Shown: positions 22,176 through 33,885, counted from the stretch's first letter. The stretch is 64,000 nt of DNA from Acholoe squamosa (GCA_949317995.1 OX439038.1:35779113-35843112); one strand, 5' to 3'. Notes: generated from the letters alone by a model not told the origin. Program-made: numbers and translations.

Positions 22176-23013
22176 CGAGGTCTCCACTAAATCCGTAGGT
22201 GCGGCTGAAGCAGCCATGGTGGGGGTATCTACAGTTTTAGTTACTTGGGGGCAGCAAGCAGCAGGTTTATAAATTCCTGACTTGCTCTTGTCCCTCGGAC
22301 CTATTTTACGATACCGTTTTTGGCGGTAATATTTGCCTGCGATCTGAACTGCACCAATGTGTTCTCCATTTTCATCAGACACATATTCGTTGTCAGAATT
22401 GACATCCTGCAACTCTACAGGAGCTATCTGACCCAGTCCAGGAGCCACAAGGGGTGCTTCCGAATACTGTATTGGGGACGTACACAAGGGACTATGGGGT
22501 AAACCCACTAATCTCTTCTTTCTGTCATAGCCATCGATAGCCATAAAAAGATCGCTGAAGGAAGTTTCATCCTTCCAAGAATCCCATACTACTTGCTTAT
22601 GGTCATCATCCTGTAATCCGTCAAAGAATTGTGTAAACAACTCCTGCAGATAACAATCATCATGTGCCCAATTTGGTCGGGCTTTAGACAATAGATCTTG
22701 TAGTTCTAAACCGAAGACCTTATGGGATTCCTTCGGTTTCTGAGTCCTTTTCTTAAAAATGACCCATGGATCTTCTCTTACGATAGAGCCGAATAGGTAG
22801 GCGGTACACTCAACCAATTGGTTGTATGTACCATATATCCCATAGGCAGTTCTCCATTGATTCAGAGCTACCTTTCTGCCTTTACTTAACCAACAAATGA
22901 GGTAAGGCAAGGCTTCTTCTTTAGTCCAACCACTACAGTTGACTTCATCCACGAAGGCCTGATACCGGTCCTTCCATGGCTCATTCAAATCCCCGGGATG
23001 ATGGATATTCAGC
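22173..23013 (-). pseudogene. gag: Element E: inverted Gypsy gag (capsid) remnant
   Basis: Minus-strand open segment of about 270 codons with the capsid motifs of B's Gag, such as PWKDRYQAFVDEVNC and KKRTQKPKESHKVFGLE. It is head-to-head with element A. It lacks the N-terminal half, ends against the tail of a retroposon near 23014, and has lost its zinc knuckle on the other side. Fossil fragment of a further Gypsy copy. Confidence 0.85.
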
Positions 23014-23252
23014 CTTTTTGTTTGTTTGTTTGTTTAGTTTTACGTCCGGGGGCCATCGAGGAACTCAGACATTCAAGAATTTTAAACTATTCAATAGTAA
23101 TGGTAGGCTGCGGGCCTACCTTGGGTTTGCGCATATGAGTGGGTGGGTGTGTGTGCGCGCGTGCATATATTTATGAGTCTGCTTGTAGCAGTGGGACACG
23201 GCTCGTAGCGGTGAAATACCACTCTTGGCTCAAGGCCCCTCTTTATCGTGCT
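23014..23252 (-). mobile_element. Truncated retroposon with (CAAA)n tail, diverged member
   Basis: Starts on the plus strand with TTTG repeats and GTTTTACGTCCGGGGGCCAT, the same 3' end as the retroposons at 39559-40110 and 61644-62192, so it lies on the minus strand. Past about 60 bases it diverges, but it keeps a related 'CACTGCT...AAGCAG...ATAAATA' stretch. The 5' limit is uncertain and no duplication was found. Confidence 0.55.
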
Positions 23253-23386
23253 GCCTCACGCAGGTAACATGTGGCGACAATCCGGTCCTCATTACCAATT
23301 AGATAGTGAGGAAAATATACCAGACTCTGTTAGAAGGGAACAGTCTATACAGAGACGGATAGAGGATAATTCTGGGGAGGAGTGTA

Positions 23387-23628
23387 GGGGCAGTAATTCC
23401 CCGTACCTGGTGGAGATGCAGAGTGGTCCCGCCTTGCAAGGGGGATCTCTAGAGAGCTCGGTACCAGGTAATCACTGCCCCCTAGTGTATCATACCGATC
23501 CAGGTGTAGTTGGAAGGTAGAGAATGCCAGGCCAGTAGCTCAGGGGTAGAGCTTCCGCTTCGAAGTTGGAGGGTCCCGGGTTCGAGTCCCGGTTTCTCCA
23601 TGACATTTTCTGCTGACCACTACACCTC
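23387..23628. repeat. Hairpin unit with LTR-like ends enclosing a tRNA-like sequence
   Basis: About 240 bases starting TGTAGGGGCAG and ending CCACTACA, the same terminal bases as the element B LTR. A purine-rich run (GGGGAGGAG) precedes it. The first 100 bases form an imperfect hairpin (TAGGGGCAGT...ACTGCCCCCTA). No target duplication could be confirmed. It may be a short non-autonomous LTR element, a SINE or a chance arrangement. Confidence 0.4.
23529..23600 (+). tRNA. tRNA-like sequence, probably not a functional tRNA
   Basis: A box TAGCTCAGGGGTAGAGC (23536-23552), perfect B box GGTTCGAGTCC (23579-23589), paired D stem, paired five-base T stem, and an anticodon stem with four of five pairs around CGA. 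The acceptor strands do not pair well, and a Ser anticodon would need a long variable arm that is absent. Best read as a tRNA-derived Pol III promoter, such as a SINE head, or a decayed tRNA. Confidence 0.4.
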
Positions 23629-23712
23629 TATTATTCGGATAGACATAATGTATATGTTATCCCTATATAATGTATAATAGTTATAACTCCTACCTATTGT
23701 CTGGGGGAGTAG

Positions 23713-24090
23713 TGTAGAGGTATACTGGTAACATGTACTGTACTAAGGTGTCGTCTGGCGGGTGAGTCGTTGCTGGATGATCCTAGGGTTTCGGATAGGT
23801 GGCAGCACTGGTCTGGACCCATAGGACATCTGGCAACAAACACTAGGGTTCATATATAAAGCTCTGGGCTCAGTCGCTACGTCAGAGGCCCTCCAGGCCT
23901 CCAAACTTAATACATCTATTTTAAGTAGAATACTAGTGGCTTCGCCACTAGATAGTGGGGCAAACCACACTAGGATGATTTCCAAATTTTTGTTGATCAG
24001 CAGTGAGTGGCATCCTAAACTGTGCCCAACTCCCCCTGCAATAGCAGCCCCCCCCCCCATCACCCAAGACAATAAAAAGTCTGCTTCAGT
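23713..24090 (+). repeat. LTR-like sequence of another Gypsy element, right end uncertain
   Basis: A purine run (CTGGGGGAGTAG) is followed by TGTAGAGGTATAC, as at the start of B's 3' LTR. A stretch GGATAGGTGGCAGCAC resembles B's U3, and a TATA box (CATATATAAAGC) lies near 23852. I cannot see where it ends and no primer-binding site follows, so it is likely a fossil 3' LTR. Confidence 0.4.
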
Positions 24091-24776
24091 GCTGCACCCT
24101 GGTGTGTTATAGCAGTGTTGCGTAAGTTAGTGACGTGTATCATAGCAACCGTGCGTAACATAGCAGCATTAAACAAATCTAGCATTCTTCAAGCAGATTC
24201 TCGGAGTTTTGTTTTTTAGTAATGTTCAGTGGAACTACTCCTCAGATCTAGGCACATAACCTATCAAATCAAAGGTCTTGGAGAGTGCAATCCAGATCTC
24301 AGATTGGGAAGCAGCCTCCCCCATTAATAACGTTGGGAGAGGCACCGATCTCTTTGGATCGAGATTCAAGATGGCGGACATTACAGCTTGTCAGACGAAT
24401 TTTGAGGCTATAAAACAATTTAAGAAAGTCTAATCTAAAGAAAACTTGAATAGTGACATATTCAGGCTAATAAAGTTGGTAAAACATTTCCTAATTACGA
24501 AAATACTAGTTAGAATGTGTATCTAGAACAGGTCGAGTTAGCTGGCACTTTGTTAACTGGTTCATAGCCTAAAAATTTTGCTTCATCTGGTACCCCACTT
24601 GTACCTTAGGCTAAATCAGTCATTAATTATGAATATGTAACCAGCGATCTAATAACCCATTTTTATATATAGGGTAATCAGCTGCCCTCTTTCTATACCT
24701 TCTGGGTAGCCGTCGAGCTATAATAAACCGTTGGCATACACTCGAAATTACTGTCTTGCCTTCTCCTTTCTGATCG
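24091..24776. other. Unassigned stretch
   Basis: No gene seen. It includes CAAGATGGCGGAC near 24367 and, near 24660-24730, a TATATATAGGG box followed about 65 bases later by AATAAA, which is LTR-like spacing but has no recognisable ends. Confidence 0.3.
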
Positions 24777-25864
24777 TTTGCATTATTATTATGTGTTAGA
24801 TTGTATTCCCAGTTCTGTAGTTGTAAATTGATTTTAGGTTATCCATACTTAGATCACTATTTTACATGATAGATTTCATGCTATCATGTAAATAGGTCAT
24901 CATGATGTGGTTGATTTCTCAAAACTGTCAGAAGACAGTATTCAATTGAAACTAACCTCAAACTGTACCTTAATCATGATCATTTATAATCATGTATTCA
25001 ATAGGAATGGTTCCTAGAAGTGCCACCAGATGGAGCCAGTATACCTTTTATATCACTTGCTATGTGTTTGACTTAAGAATAGATGTTCAAACTATGTTTA
25101 GATAATGTTTTGATCTAAATTCATTCTCTAACATGCTACAGCATTGATAGAATGCATGAATGTAGAAAAAGAAATCAAAAGAACTGATAATACAATGTTA
25201 GAGACAAGTTCTACTTCTGGTCACACCTCATTTGTGGCATTCAAAAATAATATATACACTAGAGGGAGCTAAGGTAGAAATCACGCCCCTACACATTTAC
25301 CGAGGCAATGGTTCTTTAACATCCGTCACTACATAGGCATAGTGAGAGATGGACAGGCCTGTTTCAAGTCATTTGTCTGCCATGACCCCCGAGAGACTTT
25401 CCAGCACAGCCTAGCCAGAGCAGGGAGGAACTCAAACGACACCTTACGGCGTGACATCAGGTTGGGTATGATGAATATATGATCAGCATATAAATCAATT
25501 GTCCATCTCTCACTATGCCTATGTAGTGACGGATGTTAAAGAACCATTGCCTCGGTAAATGTGTAGGGGCGTGATTTCTACCTTAGCTCCCTCTAGTGTA
25601 CGGGTCCGGGTTTCACGCCACGGGACCTCTCACCCTCGACGTGTCCTTGAGGCACATAGGTGAGGTTTAAATTCAAAGCAACCTGATGTCAACCTTAACT
25701 AAGGCTATCCCCAACTACATCCTGAGTTGGGGGTGTGCCTTAAACGCGGGTTTTTCAAAATACCCGTTCAGGGGAGATAGGTGCGCCTTCTACGTGAACC
25801 AGCCTTCCCTGAGTTGGTGGTGTGCCTTCTACGCGGGCTGCGCCTTCTACGCAAGAGATTACGG
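24777..25864. mobile_element. Half of a pogo-like palindromic MITE with a nested MITE
   Basis: From GTTTGCATTATTATTATGTG onward it matches the right arm of the complete palindrome at 53320-54453, ending in the family end GAGATTACGG (25855-25864). The left arm is missing. It is interrupted by a second MITE at 25257-25598. Confidence 0.75.
25257..25598. mobile_element. MITE with about 98 bp near-perfect inverted ends, TA target
   Basis: The ends read CACTAGAGGGAGCTAAGG inward and stay complementary for about 98 bases, with TA on both sides. The core of about 145 bases is unrelated to the surrounding element. It sits inside the pogo-like half-element, so it is younger. A Tc1/mariner-type target fits, but the ends differ from the pogo-like family. 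Confidence 0.85.
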
Positions 25865-27204
25865 TGGTTGTGTGCCTATCCTATTATAAATCAATTGACT
25901 AAATATACCTTTAATCAAGCGTTTAAAACCTTAAAAAAATCTTATTTTTTTCACAACTTTGGGGAGTCAGGAATTGCTTGCAATGTATGGTTTGCCTGAA
26001 TGCACCATGCTTGCAGGTAGTATTTCCTATGTCCATTTTCTCTACCAACTATTTGTGCTTGTATATAATTTAAGGACATTTTTTGGAGTTGCTTGCCACG
26101 TAGCGGCCGGGAGCGCAGCGACCATAGCAACTCCATTATGTTTTCGGTTTGTCAGTGACGTCACGGTCACCTTGTGACGCAATTTGTGACGTCATTCGTC
26201 GCCTTGACGTCACACGTCGGCCGCAGAGTGGCAACTCCTATCCATGGCCCATGCCACATTTTTCTTGTTTAATTAATCGTTTGGAAATGAACTGAAATAT
26301 GAGGACATTACATAAAAAAATCATAGCTTAGCATCTATTTAACACAGTCAAAATGTAAAATGTGCCCACTGGCACATATCATAAAATAGACATTCTGAGC
26401 TCCAATTCCATGTAAAATTGTGAAGTTTATTGCATCATTTAACAGTGTATTTGCAAATTTGAAATCCTGCCCCTCCCTTTTTTCCCCACCTTTACTGAGG
26501 CACTGAAAACCTTGTTTTTTTTTACCCGGCTATTATAACTCGCTTTACGAGTTAATTACTGCCTTTGCTATTCGGCTCAAACTTTTTCTTAATTTTTCAC
26601 CCAAACCCCAATGTAAAGAATGTGGGGGCGTTCTCTATGACGACGTAGCTCTACAGTAGGGCATGCCCCCCCCCCTAAAAAGTGTGTTTCAGGTAACAAA
26701 GAAGGGGGACAAGGAGGGACGCAATGCAGCAACCCAAAGGCCACTAAAATTATCAAGAAAGATGCAAATTGCCTTTGATAACTAAGACGTGGTTCACTGA
26801 TGATGAATCATGTGACAGACATAAAACATATCAGCCCGCTACACAAATATGAACACGGGTATCTCATAAGCTTGTTGCAAACTACAGGAAAGCCTGAGTT
26901 TGTTGCCTATTACTTTTCTGTTATGGAAATTCTTGGTATGGATGGCTCTACTCACCCATGTCCTCATCATGAAAAAAGGGGAGGAGGGAAGAAGTTCAAG
27001 TGAAGGCAACCTACGTTTCTCGACTTCAGCTTCATAACTTGTTGCGTAGCATCCACCTCTGAGTGCTCACTGACGTAGCATTGTTTTTCCATTCCTACCA
27101 ACTGTAAGGGGAAAATGTCTGTTTGATTATTAAGAACATCAACTTTACCACAGATGGTATGGGGTGGTGGAGAATTGTTCTATAAAATAATACAATAATA
27201 ATTG
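25865..27204. other. Noncoding stretch with CRE cluster and decayed repeats
   Basis: No gene seen. It holds the CRE patch at 26156-26212, a small hairpin repeat at 26521-26560 (second copy at 29021-29060), and at about 26785-26960 a diverged relative of the body of the 39559-40110 retroposon (both contain GACGTGGTTCACTGA). Confidence 0.5.
26150..26215. promoter_or_regulatory. Cluster of three perfect CRE palindromes
   Basis: TGACGTCA occurs at 26156-26163, 26187-26194 and 26205-26212, in a locally GC-rich patch, with a fourth near-match (TGTGACGCAA) between. Such sites bind CREB/ATF factors in animals. No transcript start or coding exon is evident nearby, so a promoter role is only a suggestion. 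Confidence 0.4.
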
Positions 27205-27215
27205 TGAAAATAGAG

Positions 27216-27394
27216 TGAGTGAGTAATAGATGTTTAACGCCATTTCGACAGCTAAGGTCATATTCATGGTGAGAACTACATTACACAATTTCACAGAGGA
27301 ATGTGTCAGTGCCCGCGCATATGTGCACCACACACATCCTGAGGGGATAGGAAAGAGGAGAAATAGACCCCATTTAAGTGGGCTAGGAAGCCCG
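27216..27394 (-). mobile_element. SINE-like retroposon, tail type 1 (TCAC)n
   Basis: Minus-strand copy beginning CGGGCTTCCTAGCCCAC and ending GGCGTTAAACATCTATTA plus TCAC repeats. The duplication TGAAAATAGAG flanks it (27205-27215, 27395-27405). About 180 bases, no coding, no clear tRNA boxes. Confidence 0.85.
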
Positions 27395-27413
27395 TGAAAA
27401 TAGAGAACCCTTA

Positions 27414-27694
27414 GGGAGTGGTCATTATTTATCAACAGGGGGGGTGGTGGGTTTGAGGGGGGGCGTAAAAAATTCTGACCCCTCCCGAGGGGGGGGCTAA
27501 AAAAATTTACCCTCTTTTTAGCAAAAAAGCCCGCGCGCTACTATAGATCAAAGAGGACACGAAAATTCTCCGCGCACCTCCGTCGAGGGGGGGGCGCAAA
27601 AAATTTTTACCGCCGTCGAGGGGGGGTGTAAAAAATTTTCGCGCGTTTGCGCGAAAACCCACCACCCCCCCGTTGATAAATAATGACCACTCCC
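27414..27694. mobile_element. PIF/Harbinger-like MITE, 281 bp
   Basis: Inverted ends GGGAGTGGTCATTATTTATC, flanked by TTA on both sides (27411-27413, 27695-27697). A three-base TTA target and G-rich ends are the signature of PIF/Harbinger. The interior is G-rich on one side and C-rich on the other, so it folds almost end to end. Confidence 0.85.
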
Positions 27695-27697
27695 TTA

Positions 27698-29483
27698 CAT
27701 GAACAGGGTTCTCCACACATAGGAAGCACACAGGCCCGTGTACTTTTCACTACCGCCCGTGTGATTCAAGTAAAAATGGGCTGGCCATGTACTTTCAGCT
27801 CACCATAAGCTTCCTGTGGTTTTTTTTGAATTTTGTAAATCGGCCTATTAGAACAGAAGTTAGCATAAATTCTAGGCAAAGTAGAATATATTTATCTCAG
27901 ATTCTTTATGAAATTCTATCCTCATGGGGGATGAGAGCTGTACCTGATACTACATTCATTTTACCCCAAATTCCCAAACAAGAATGCCTAAAAATGCATT
28001 AATTAACACCTAAATTTCTAAAATTTTCTTGGAGGCATGCCTAAAATCCTTAGGTTTGTTGCTGTCAATATAGGACAGCATTTTGCAATGCAAGTAACTC
28101 GAAAGGGCACTTAATCTCTTCTTTTTGGCCCCTTCTGATACTAACCTCATGTTTTCTTCGAGCATTATCACTGTCAATGGTTAAACCTATGGAGAGTACA
28201 CCCATTATCGCTCGCATGTTTCATTGGCGAACAACTCCTCTCCTGGCGAGTGAAGCATTGCACAATATCAGCAGGTGTTGAATAAGGATCCATATTAACC
28301 ATAAAAAGGCATGAGACACTGTAAGTCTCCTCCATTTTGTTATAATCCAGCAGTTATAGCCCCACAACTCGATCGTCTCGCTGTCCGCCATTTTGGATTT
28401 TGATGTTCTGTGGCATGCGCGACCTCCTTGCCGGAAGTAGCATTTTCTATGGAGAAATGATATATTCTATCGGTTTAACTTGAAATTAATGGCTTTTTGA
28501 ATATAATCCATGTATCTTGGGCAATATCAATTGAATTGAATCGAATATATCCTATCTTTTTACTGTTATAGCCCCACACGTCGATCGTCTCGCTGTCCGC
28601 CATTTTGGATTTTGGTTCTATCTGCGCATGCCCAACCCAATTTCCATGGGGATTTGGGTCAATTTGCCCAACCACAGCTTTGTGATGCGAATTAATGACA
28701 GGGCGAACACGTAATTTTTTTTAACTTTTTAATAAAACATATCGATTCAAATCATATCCTTTGTCCATTCTTTATCATATTTCTATATTATAACACTGAA
28801 TATTTGAAAAAAAAAATATTAACGACCACTTTTACGACAATAGAGACGCGCGGATGGATCGAATGATGGCAAATTCATCAACATTCATCAATTATTTGCA
28901 CCACTCCGGACCAAAAACACGGGAACGTTGAATCTATTCGCACCTCTTATGGGATTTAACATAGACCGGAAAAGCGTCTTATTTTTTCTTTCTGGTAAGG
29001 GGCACTGAATGGATCGATTTTTTACCCGACTCTTATAACTCGTCTTTCGAGTTAATGACCTGTGTGCTTTTTGATCCTGTGGAGAACCCTGATGAACATT
29101 GTATAACAAAACCACCCACACACCCCTATGCCCCCAGACTGTCGGAGAAAGCACAAAACAGAAAACAGCTGACAAGTACCTTGCCAAACTGACAAGTACC
29201 TTGCCATGGTGAGGGGGGATCACCCCTTGGACTACCCATGGCTGATTCTTATTACAGCTAGTATGGTTAAAAAAGAATCATATTAATGCTTGATGATTGT
29301 ACCACTACCCCCGCCCACCCACATAACACATACATTATCATGAATATTTCTGCACACTGTGGGTCCATGTATCTGTTCTCAGTTGATATATATGCTTTAA
29401 ACTCCTGCATATTAACCAGAGTCACGTATAAGCTGCACCTTGGAAAGAGCAACACGACACATCTGACCTTTGAACATCGCCTG
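27698..29483. other. Noncoding stretch with small direct repeats
   Basis: No gene seen. A segment of about 50 bases containing GTTATAGCCCCACA...CGATCGTCTCGCTGTCCGCC occurs twice (28352 and 28564). The hairpin repeat shared with 26521 lies at 29021-29060. A twice-repeated CTGACAAGTACCTTGCCA is at 29168-29206. Confidence 0.5.
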
Positions 29484-29846
29484 TGTAATGGTTCGTATCG
29501 ACTTATATGTTGGGTGGCTCGTTGGCTCGCTTATCACTAAAGATACCAACACAACACGAGTAGTTCGAGTTGGGCAAAGCCCCGGACACCCCTACCTCTC
29601 GGGTAGGACTTTATTCACTATTCAGCAGTTAACAGTTAGACGTCTTGACTGGACTATGTCCAGTCCCCTTCTGCGGCTCGTCCGGCTTCTTAGTAGAAGC
29701 TGGACGCGAGGCATGGTGCTGCCCCCTCTTGTACCAGCCGGGTATCGCAAAGCGACACCTAGTTGGCATAGAAGGAACGAGCACCACACGAACACGTCTC
29801 TCAGATGAACCGCACTAATATATATACAACGATGCCGGCCCCTACA
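29484..29846 (-). repeat. Element C 3' LTR
   Basis: On the minus strand it runs TGTAGGGGCCGG to CCATTACA. It has an AATAAA signal and a TATATATA box. The purine tract GTCTAGTGGGGGTGG lies just inside. Confidence 0.92.
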
Positions 29847-30611
29847 CCACCCCCACTAGACTATACCTAGGGTTGGGTGTATTTAACAAATACCTATTGT
29901 TAACTTTATACAATAATAAGTTATATTTACATAGGTAAGTCTATACACAAGCGTTCGTATAGATTATATAACATTAAAGGGGCATTATAAATAATATGTA
30001 CATAATAAGGCATCGTCGCATATAACCCGAAGTAACTAATAATAACAATTAGGAAGTGGCGCCTTATGCACCATCGACCTAAGGTGGTAAATGGTAACAA
30101 TGTTACAGTGTTATTATAGTTTAAAGACGTGATACAAGTGGTAGACATGTGGTGATATGGTATTAATAATGTTTTACAGTAGTAAATAACCGACCCGAGG
30201 TGGGGTGAATAACCCGAAAAAGGAATTTTAGTTAGAGTTTGTTTACAAAAATATAATATAATATAAAAATAGCTTTACATTTTAATACTGATAATAATAG
30301 ACGTCCTACCAGGGTAGTAGGATCGCCCTTACAAAATACCGAACTTCCGGCGAATCTGGAATAACTGGTGTCTGCAGCTCCACCCGGCGACATACGTGTG
30401 GTGGCAAGCCACGTTGCTGTTATGATGTGCCCTGATGAAGATGGGAAGATGGAGCCCCCGGTTTGGCGTGGTAATCCGTTTTGTGTTTCGGGTAGCGTCC
30501 ACCTTCGCTGCAGGTTTAGTTCCAGATCGGCGAGTCCAGTATAAGGATAAGTACCTCTGGCATGGTAAATGCCTTTACCCTCGGGTACCACAGACTCCTT
30601 CAGAAGGACAC
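29847..30611 (-). other. Element C 3' noncoding region
   Basis: AT-rich, no gene seen. It corresponds in position to B's 3' noncoding region but is shorter and I see no shared repeat unit. Confidence 0.7.
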
Positions 30612-33482
30612 TTAAAGATCCTCCGGATCAGTGTCCATCTTCTCAGCCGACTCCGCTGGGGCAGCTGGAGCCGAGCTGCTGCAACTGCTCACAGAGAGCA
30701 GCGTTGGAGTTTCGCTGAGCGACTCGCTTCCCAAGCTCAGCGCGCCCATCCCCGCGGACGGACTGTCAACTGCCTCGGGTACGGGTGGAGCAGCCGGAGC
30801 GAGGGACAGGGACGACGCAGAGCCGTCCTGATCGTCCAGGTGCTTCCCGAACGCGAGGAAGAACTTGAGGTCATCCTCCTTGTACTTATGGATGTACCCG
30901 GCGTTCTCAGCACGATGGAACTCCTTAAGCTTTTCAGCTTCCAATTGCTAGCGCCGGCAGGATTGGATTGCCTCCTCGACATTCTTCCTCTCCTGATTCC
31001 GGATCTTCTCTTCCTCCCTCTTCTGGACCTCATAGACCAGGTTGAAGGTGGCTTCAGTCATTGTGCGCCAGTAGTCGACTGACTTCTGGCGATGCAATGC
31101 CTGCCATTCCGCCATCAGGTCGTTCTGGATCGCCGCCGTTTGAACGTCGCGGTGATCGACAAACGTGTTTGGATCCTGAAGACCTGACAGCGTACCTGCT
31201 ATGAGTTCCATGACGGGTACCCGAGGGGCCATCGGTGGAACTATAACCGGTGGGGGCACGGCGGCCTCCACAGTGACAGACGAAGCGCCTGCTGGAGGGA
31301 CCGAGGGACCCTCAACTGTCGCACCTCCTCGGCCTCGGCCGCCGCCCGGGGGAGCTCAGGTGGACTCCATGCCACCACGGCCCCTACCCCGGGGTTTAGA
31401 CCGGCCCAAGGGGGTTAGGACCTGAGATTCGGGTCCCGCTGGTCCCATTGAAGGGAACTTGACCTTTTCCCGCTTGTCATCCCCCCTCCACTTCTTCACC
31501 TTCAGGTGTACCTCGCTGGGCATCCCGAACTTGGTTGATGAGAAGTTTATCTGGAAGAAGGCCAAGAGGTTGCCACTCCTCCATGAACAGAATCCGGTCT
31601 CGAATGCCTGTTCCTTAACATCTTTGACGCTCAACGAGGCCCAGTTAGCCAGGAGCTCGTTGAAGCATTTTACGGCCCGTTTTCTTGTTTTCTCCAGGCC
31701 GGTGCCATGGGCCTTCTGCAGATGCAGAGCCATGTCCCGACGCCGGTTGGTGGAAAACGAGCCGTCACATAATTTGCTCGGACGGTCTCCGAGCACACAC
31801 TGGAGAAGTGGCTTGTGGTGCATGTGATGCTCCACTATATGTCAAGCGAAGCGAGGCTTCGTCTCAAACACCTTCTCTCCAGTGAGAGCCAGCTGGCAGG
31901 ACTCGAATGGGCACTTCCGGCGGTTGCCGGTTGGTCCCCATTGAGTCATAGCCCACTGGACTTTCGTCCGGGCCTCGTAATTGTAAATCGACCCCAGTTT
32001 GGGTTTGAGCTGGTCAATCCAAATGAGGTAGAATTTACCCACTGGCGTATCCGAGGGGCTGGACTTCATCCACTCCTCGTCATCGCTATCACCATCCTTA
32101 TTGACGGCGCCCGGGCACATGTAGTGGACTGTGTCGTAAGCACAGTCCGCGAAGCAGCGGAGAGTCCGTTCCTTGAACCCCTCGGCTGCATTCTTCCACA
32201 TCCACTTCTGATTGTCGTCTTTGGGGACGTCCGTGGTCATTTCTTCCCACGTCGTCACAGACTCCAAATCAGATTTGGCTGACTCGGGCAGCTCTGGGTC
32301 GCTTGCGCTTCCCTCACTGTTCGTGTAGATGCCCTCCCCTTTCCGGCTAGCTCGGCTGGTGGTAGTAGTACCAGTCGAGGCCTTGGTAGAGGATTTGGCG
32401 CTCGTCCCGCTGGTGCTAGCAGAGGACGCTGCAGTAACCGAGGTGGCTACTGTGGTTGCTGGGGTCTTGGAGGCGGGCGTCTTCGGGTCGCCCTTACCCC
32501 TCGGCTTGGTGGGGGGCGTGGGCTCCGCCGGAGACGCTTTCGCTCCGTTCTGCGCCGGCACCTCGGGACTAGAATCCGACTGACGTGGATCCTTGTCCTT
32601 TGAACGAGGGCTCCTCCTACCACTGACCGGGGAGTCAGAGTCGGAGGCGGCCTTCGCCTTACTTTGGGCCTGCTGTTTCCGGTGGGCCCGACGAGCAGCA
32701 GTAAGCTCCTTCTGCTGTTTAGCCAGCTCAGCTCGCTTGGCTTCAACAGCAGCCTGTTGCCGTGAGATATCCTCTTCCGAGATCTCACCAGCCGCCTCCG
32801 GTATGTTGGCGCCCGGCTCCTGCTTGGTCGTAGACCTCTCGATGGCGATCCGGACATCTTCCAACTCCAGGTCACTCTCGGTGAGAGGACCCTTTGGTGC
32901 TGGCTTACGGGTCAATCGCTTGACCCGTTCGCTCTCGTTGACCGCCATCTTCTCCGCCAACCGGTAGTTGCGGAGCCAAGAAACTGGCATACTGTCAGCC
33001 AACTCGTCGGTGCACGAGTCCCTAACCAGAGTCTTGAAGTCATCTGGTATGGCATCGGGCACACCGGGTGTCTCCGCAAGCGGACCGCATCCGAACATGG
33101 AGGGATGCATGGGGATGTAGGTCCCCCAGGTGGTGTACACGACACCATTGGCCGTATCCATGTGGGCCATGCGCTCAATGCGCGTTCTGAATCCCGGAGG
33201 ATACAGCGGAATGTCCAGGACATCGAGACTGCCACCCGAGGCCGTCGCTGTAGACGTGGGCTCCGGGCGTGGTGGTGGTGGAGGTGGCATCCTCTCCCTG
33301 TCGGTGGCCTCGGCCATTGCAGAGAGTGTGCGCGCTGCCTCCTTGGCTTCGGATCCCCTCGCGGGGATGACCGTTGAGGAGTCCATAGACTCCTCAACCC
33401 GAGACGAGACCGTCGGGTCCTCGCCTTCCTCCAACTGGACGTTGGCGGTTTGACGCGCGGCGTCAATCGTCCCCTGTGCCAT
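30612..33482 (-). pseudogene. Element C third-ORF remnant
   Basis: Starts at a Met-Ala ATG (33482) following the spacer, as in B. It has the same layout: acidic Pro-rich N-terminus, Lys/Ser/Thr-rich charged linker, core with a CPFESC finger half, a second finger region and a charged C-terminal segment. Similarity to B is clear in the core and weak elsewhere. Broken. Confidence 0.8.
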
Positions 33483-33885
33483 GGCACTGAGGGCGACTTC
33501 CAATTTAAAAAATTGGCAAATGTGTTGGACTCCTCCCGAAGGATTCGTCCAACAAAAATGGAGAAGTTAGACAAGCTAACCAAACAGCTACCGGCTGCCA
33601 AGCGCCAACAATAACCAGAGCGAAACGGGTGGCGTCTTACCGCCACGAGTCCGCTCTAGTTATGAACAATATGACGTCAGACCTCTCGTCTCGCGAGATC
33701 CCGCAAGGGCTATCCGGTGACCTTTGAAGCGGTGTATACAACGCTTCAAAGCGAATGTACCGGTTAATCCGTCCACCGCTCACGGGATACAGCTACCCGG
33801 GGAGGGCGCTTTCGGCATCCCTAGCCGTGGAACGTATGTTATTCGCCTACGGCGGACAACACGCAGCAGCTCGTTGTGTACTGAG
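33483..33885 (-). promoter_or_regulatory. pol-ORF3 spacer of element C
   Basis: Minus-strand ACACAACGAG (33870-33879) just after pol, a GTGGACGGATTAACCGG block (33760-33776), a TGACGTCA palindrome (33672-33679) fused to CATATTGT, and a TCTCGCGAGA-like motif beside it. The order of blocks is the same as in A and B. Confidence 0.5.

Noticed and set aside
23529-23600. Functional tRNA gene
   Set aside because: Boxes and T arm are good, but the acceptor stem does not pair and a Ser anticodon without a long variable arm is inconsistent. Kept only as tRNA-like.
26800-27003. 67-residue frame as a small host gene
   Set aside because: It aligns loosely with the body of the 550 bp retroposon, so it is better read as an old repeat copy.
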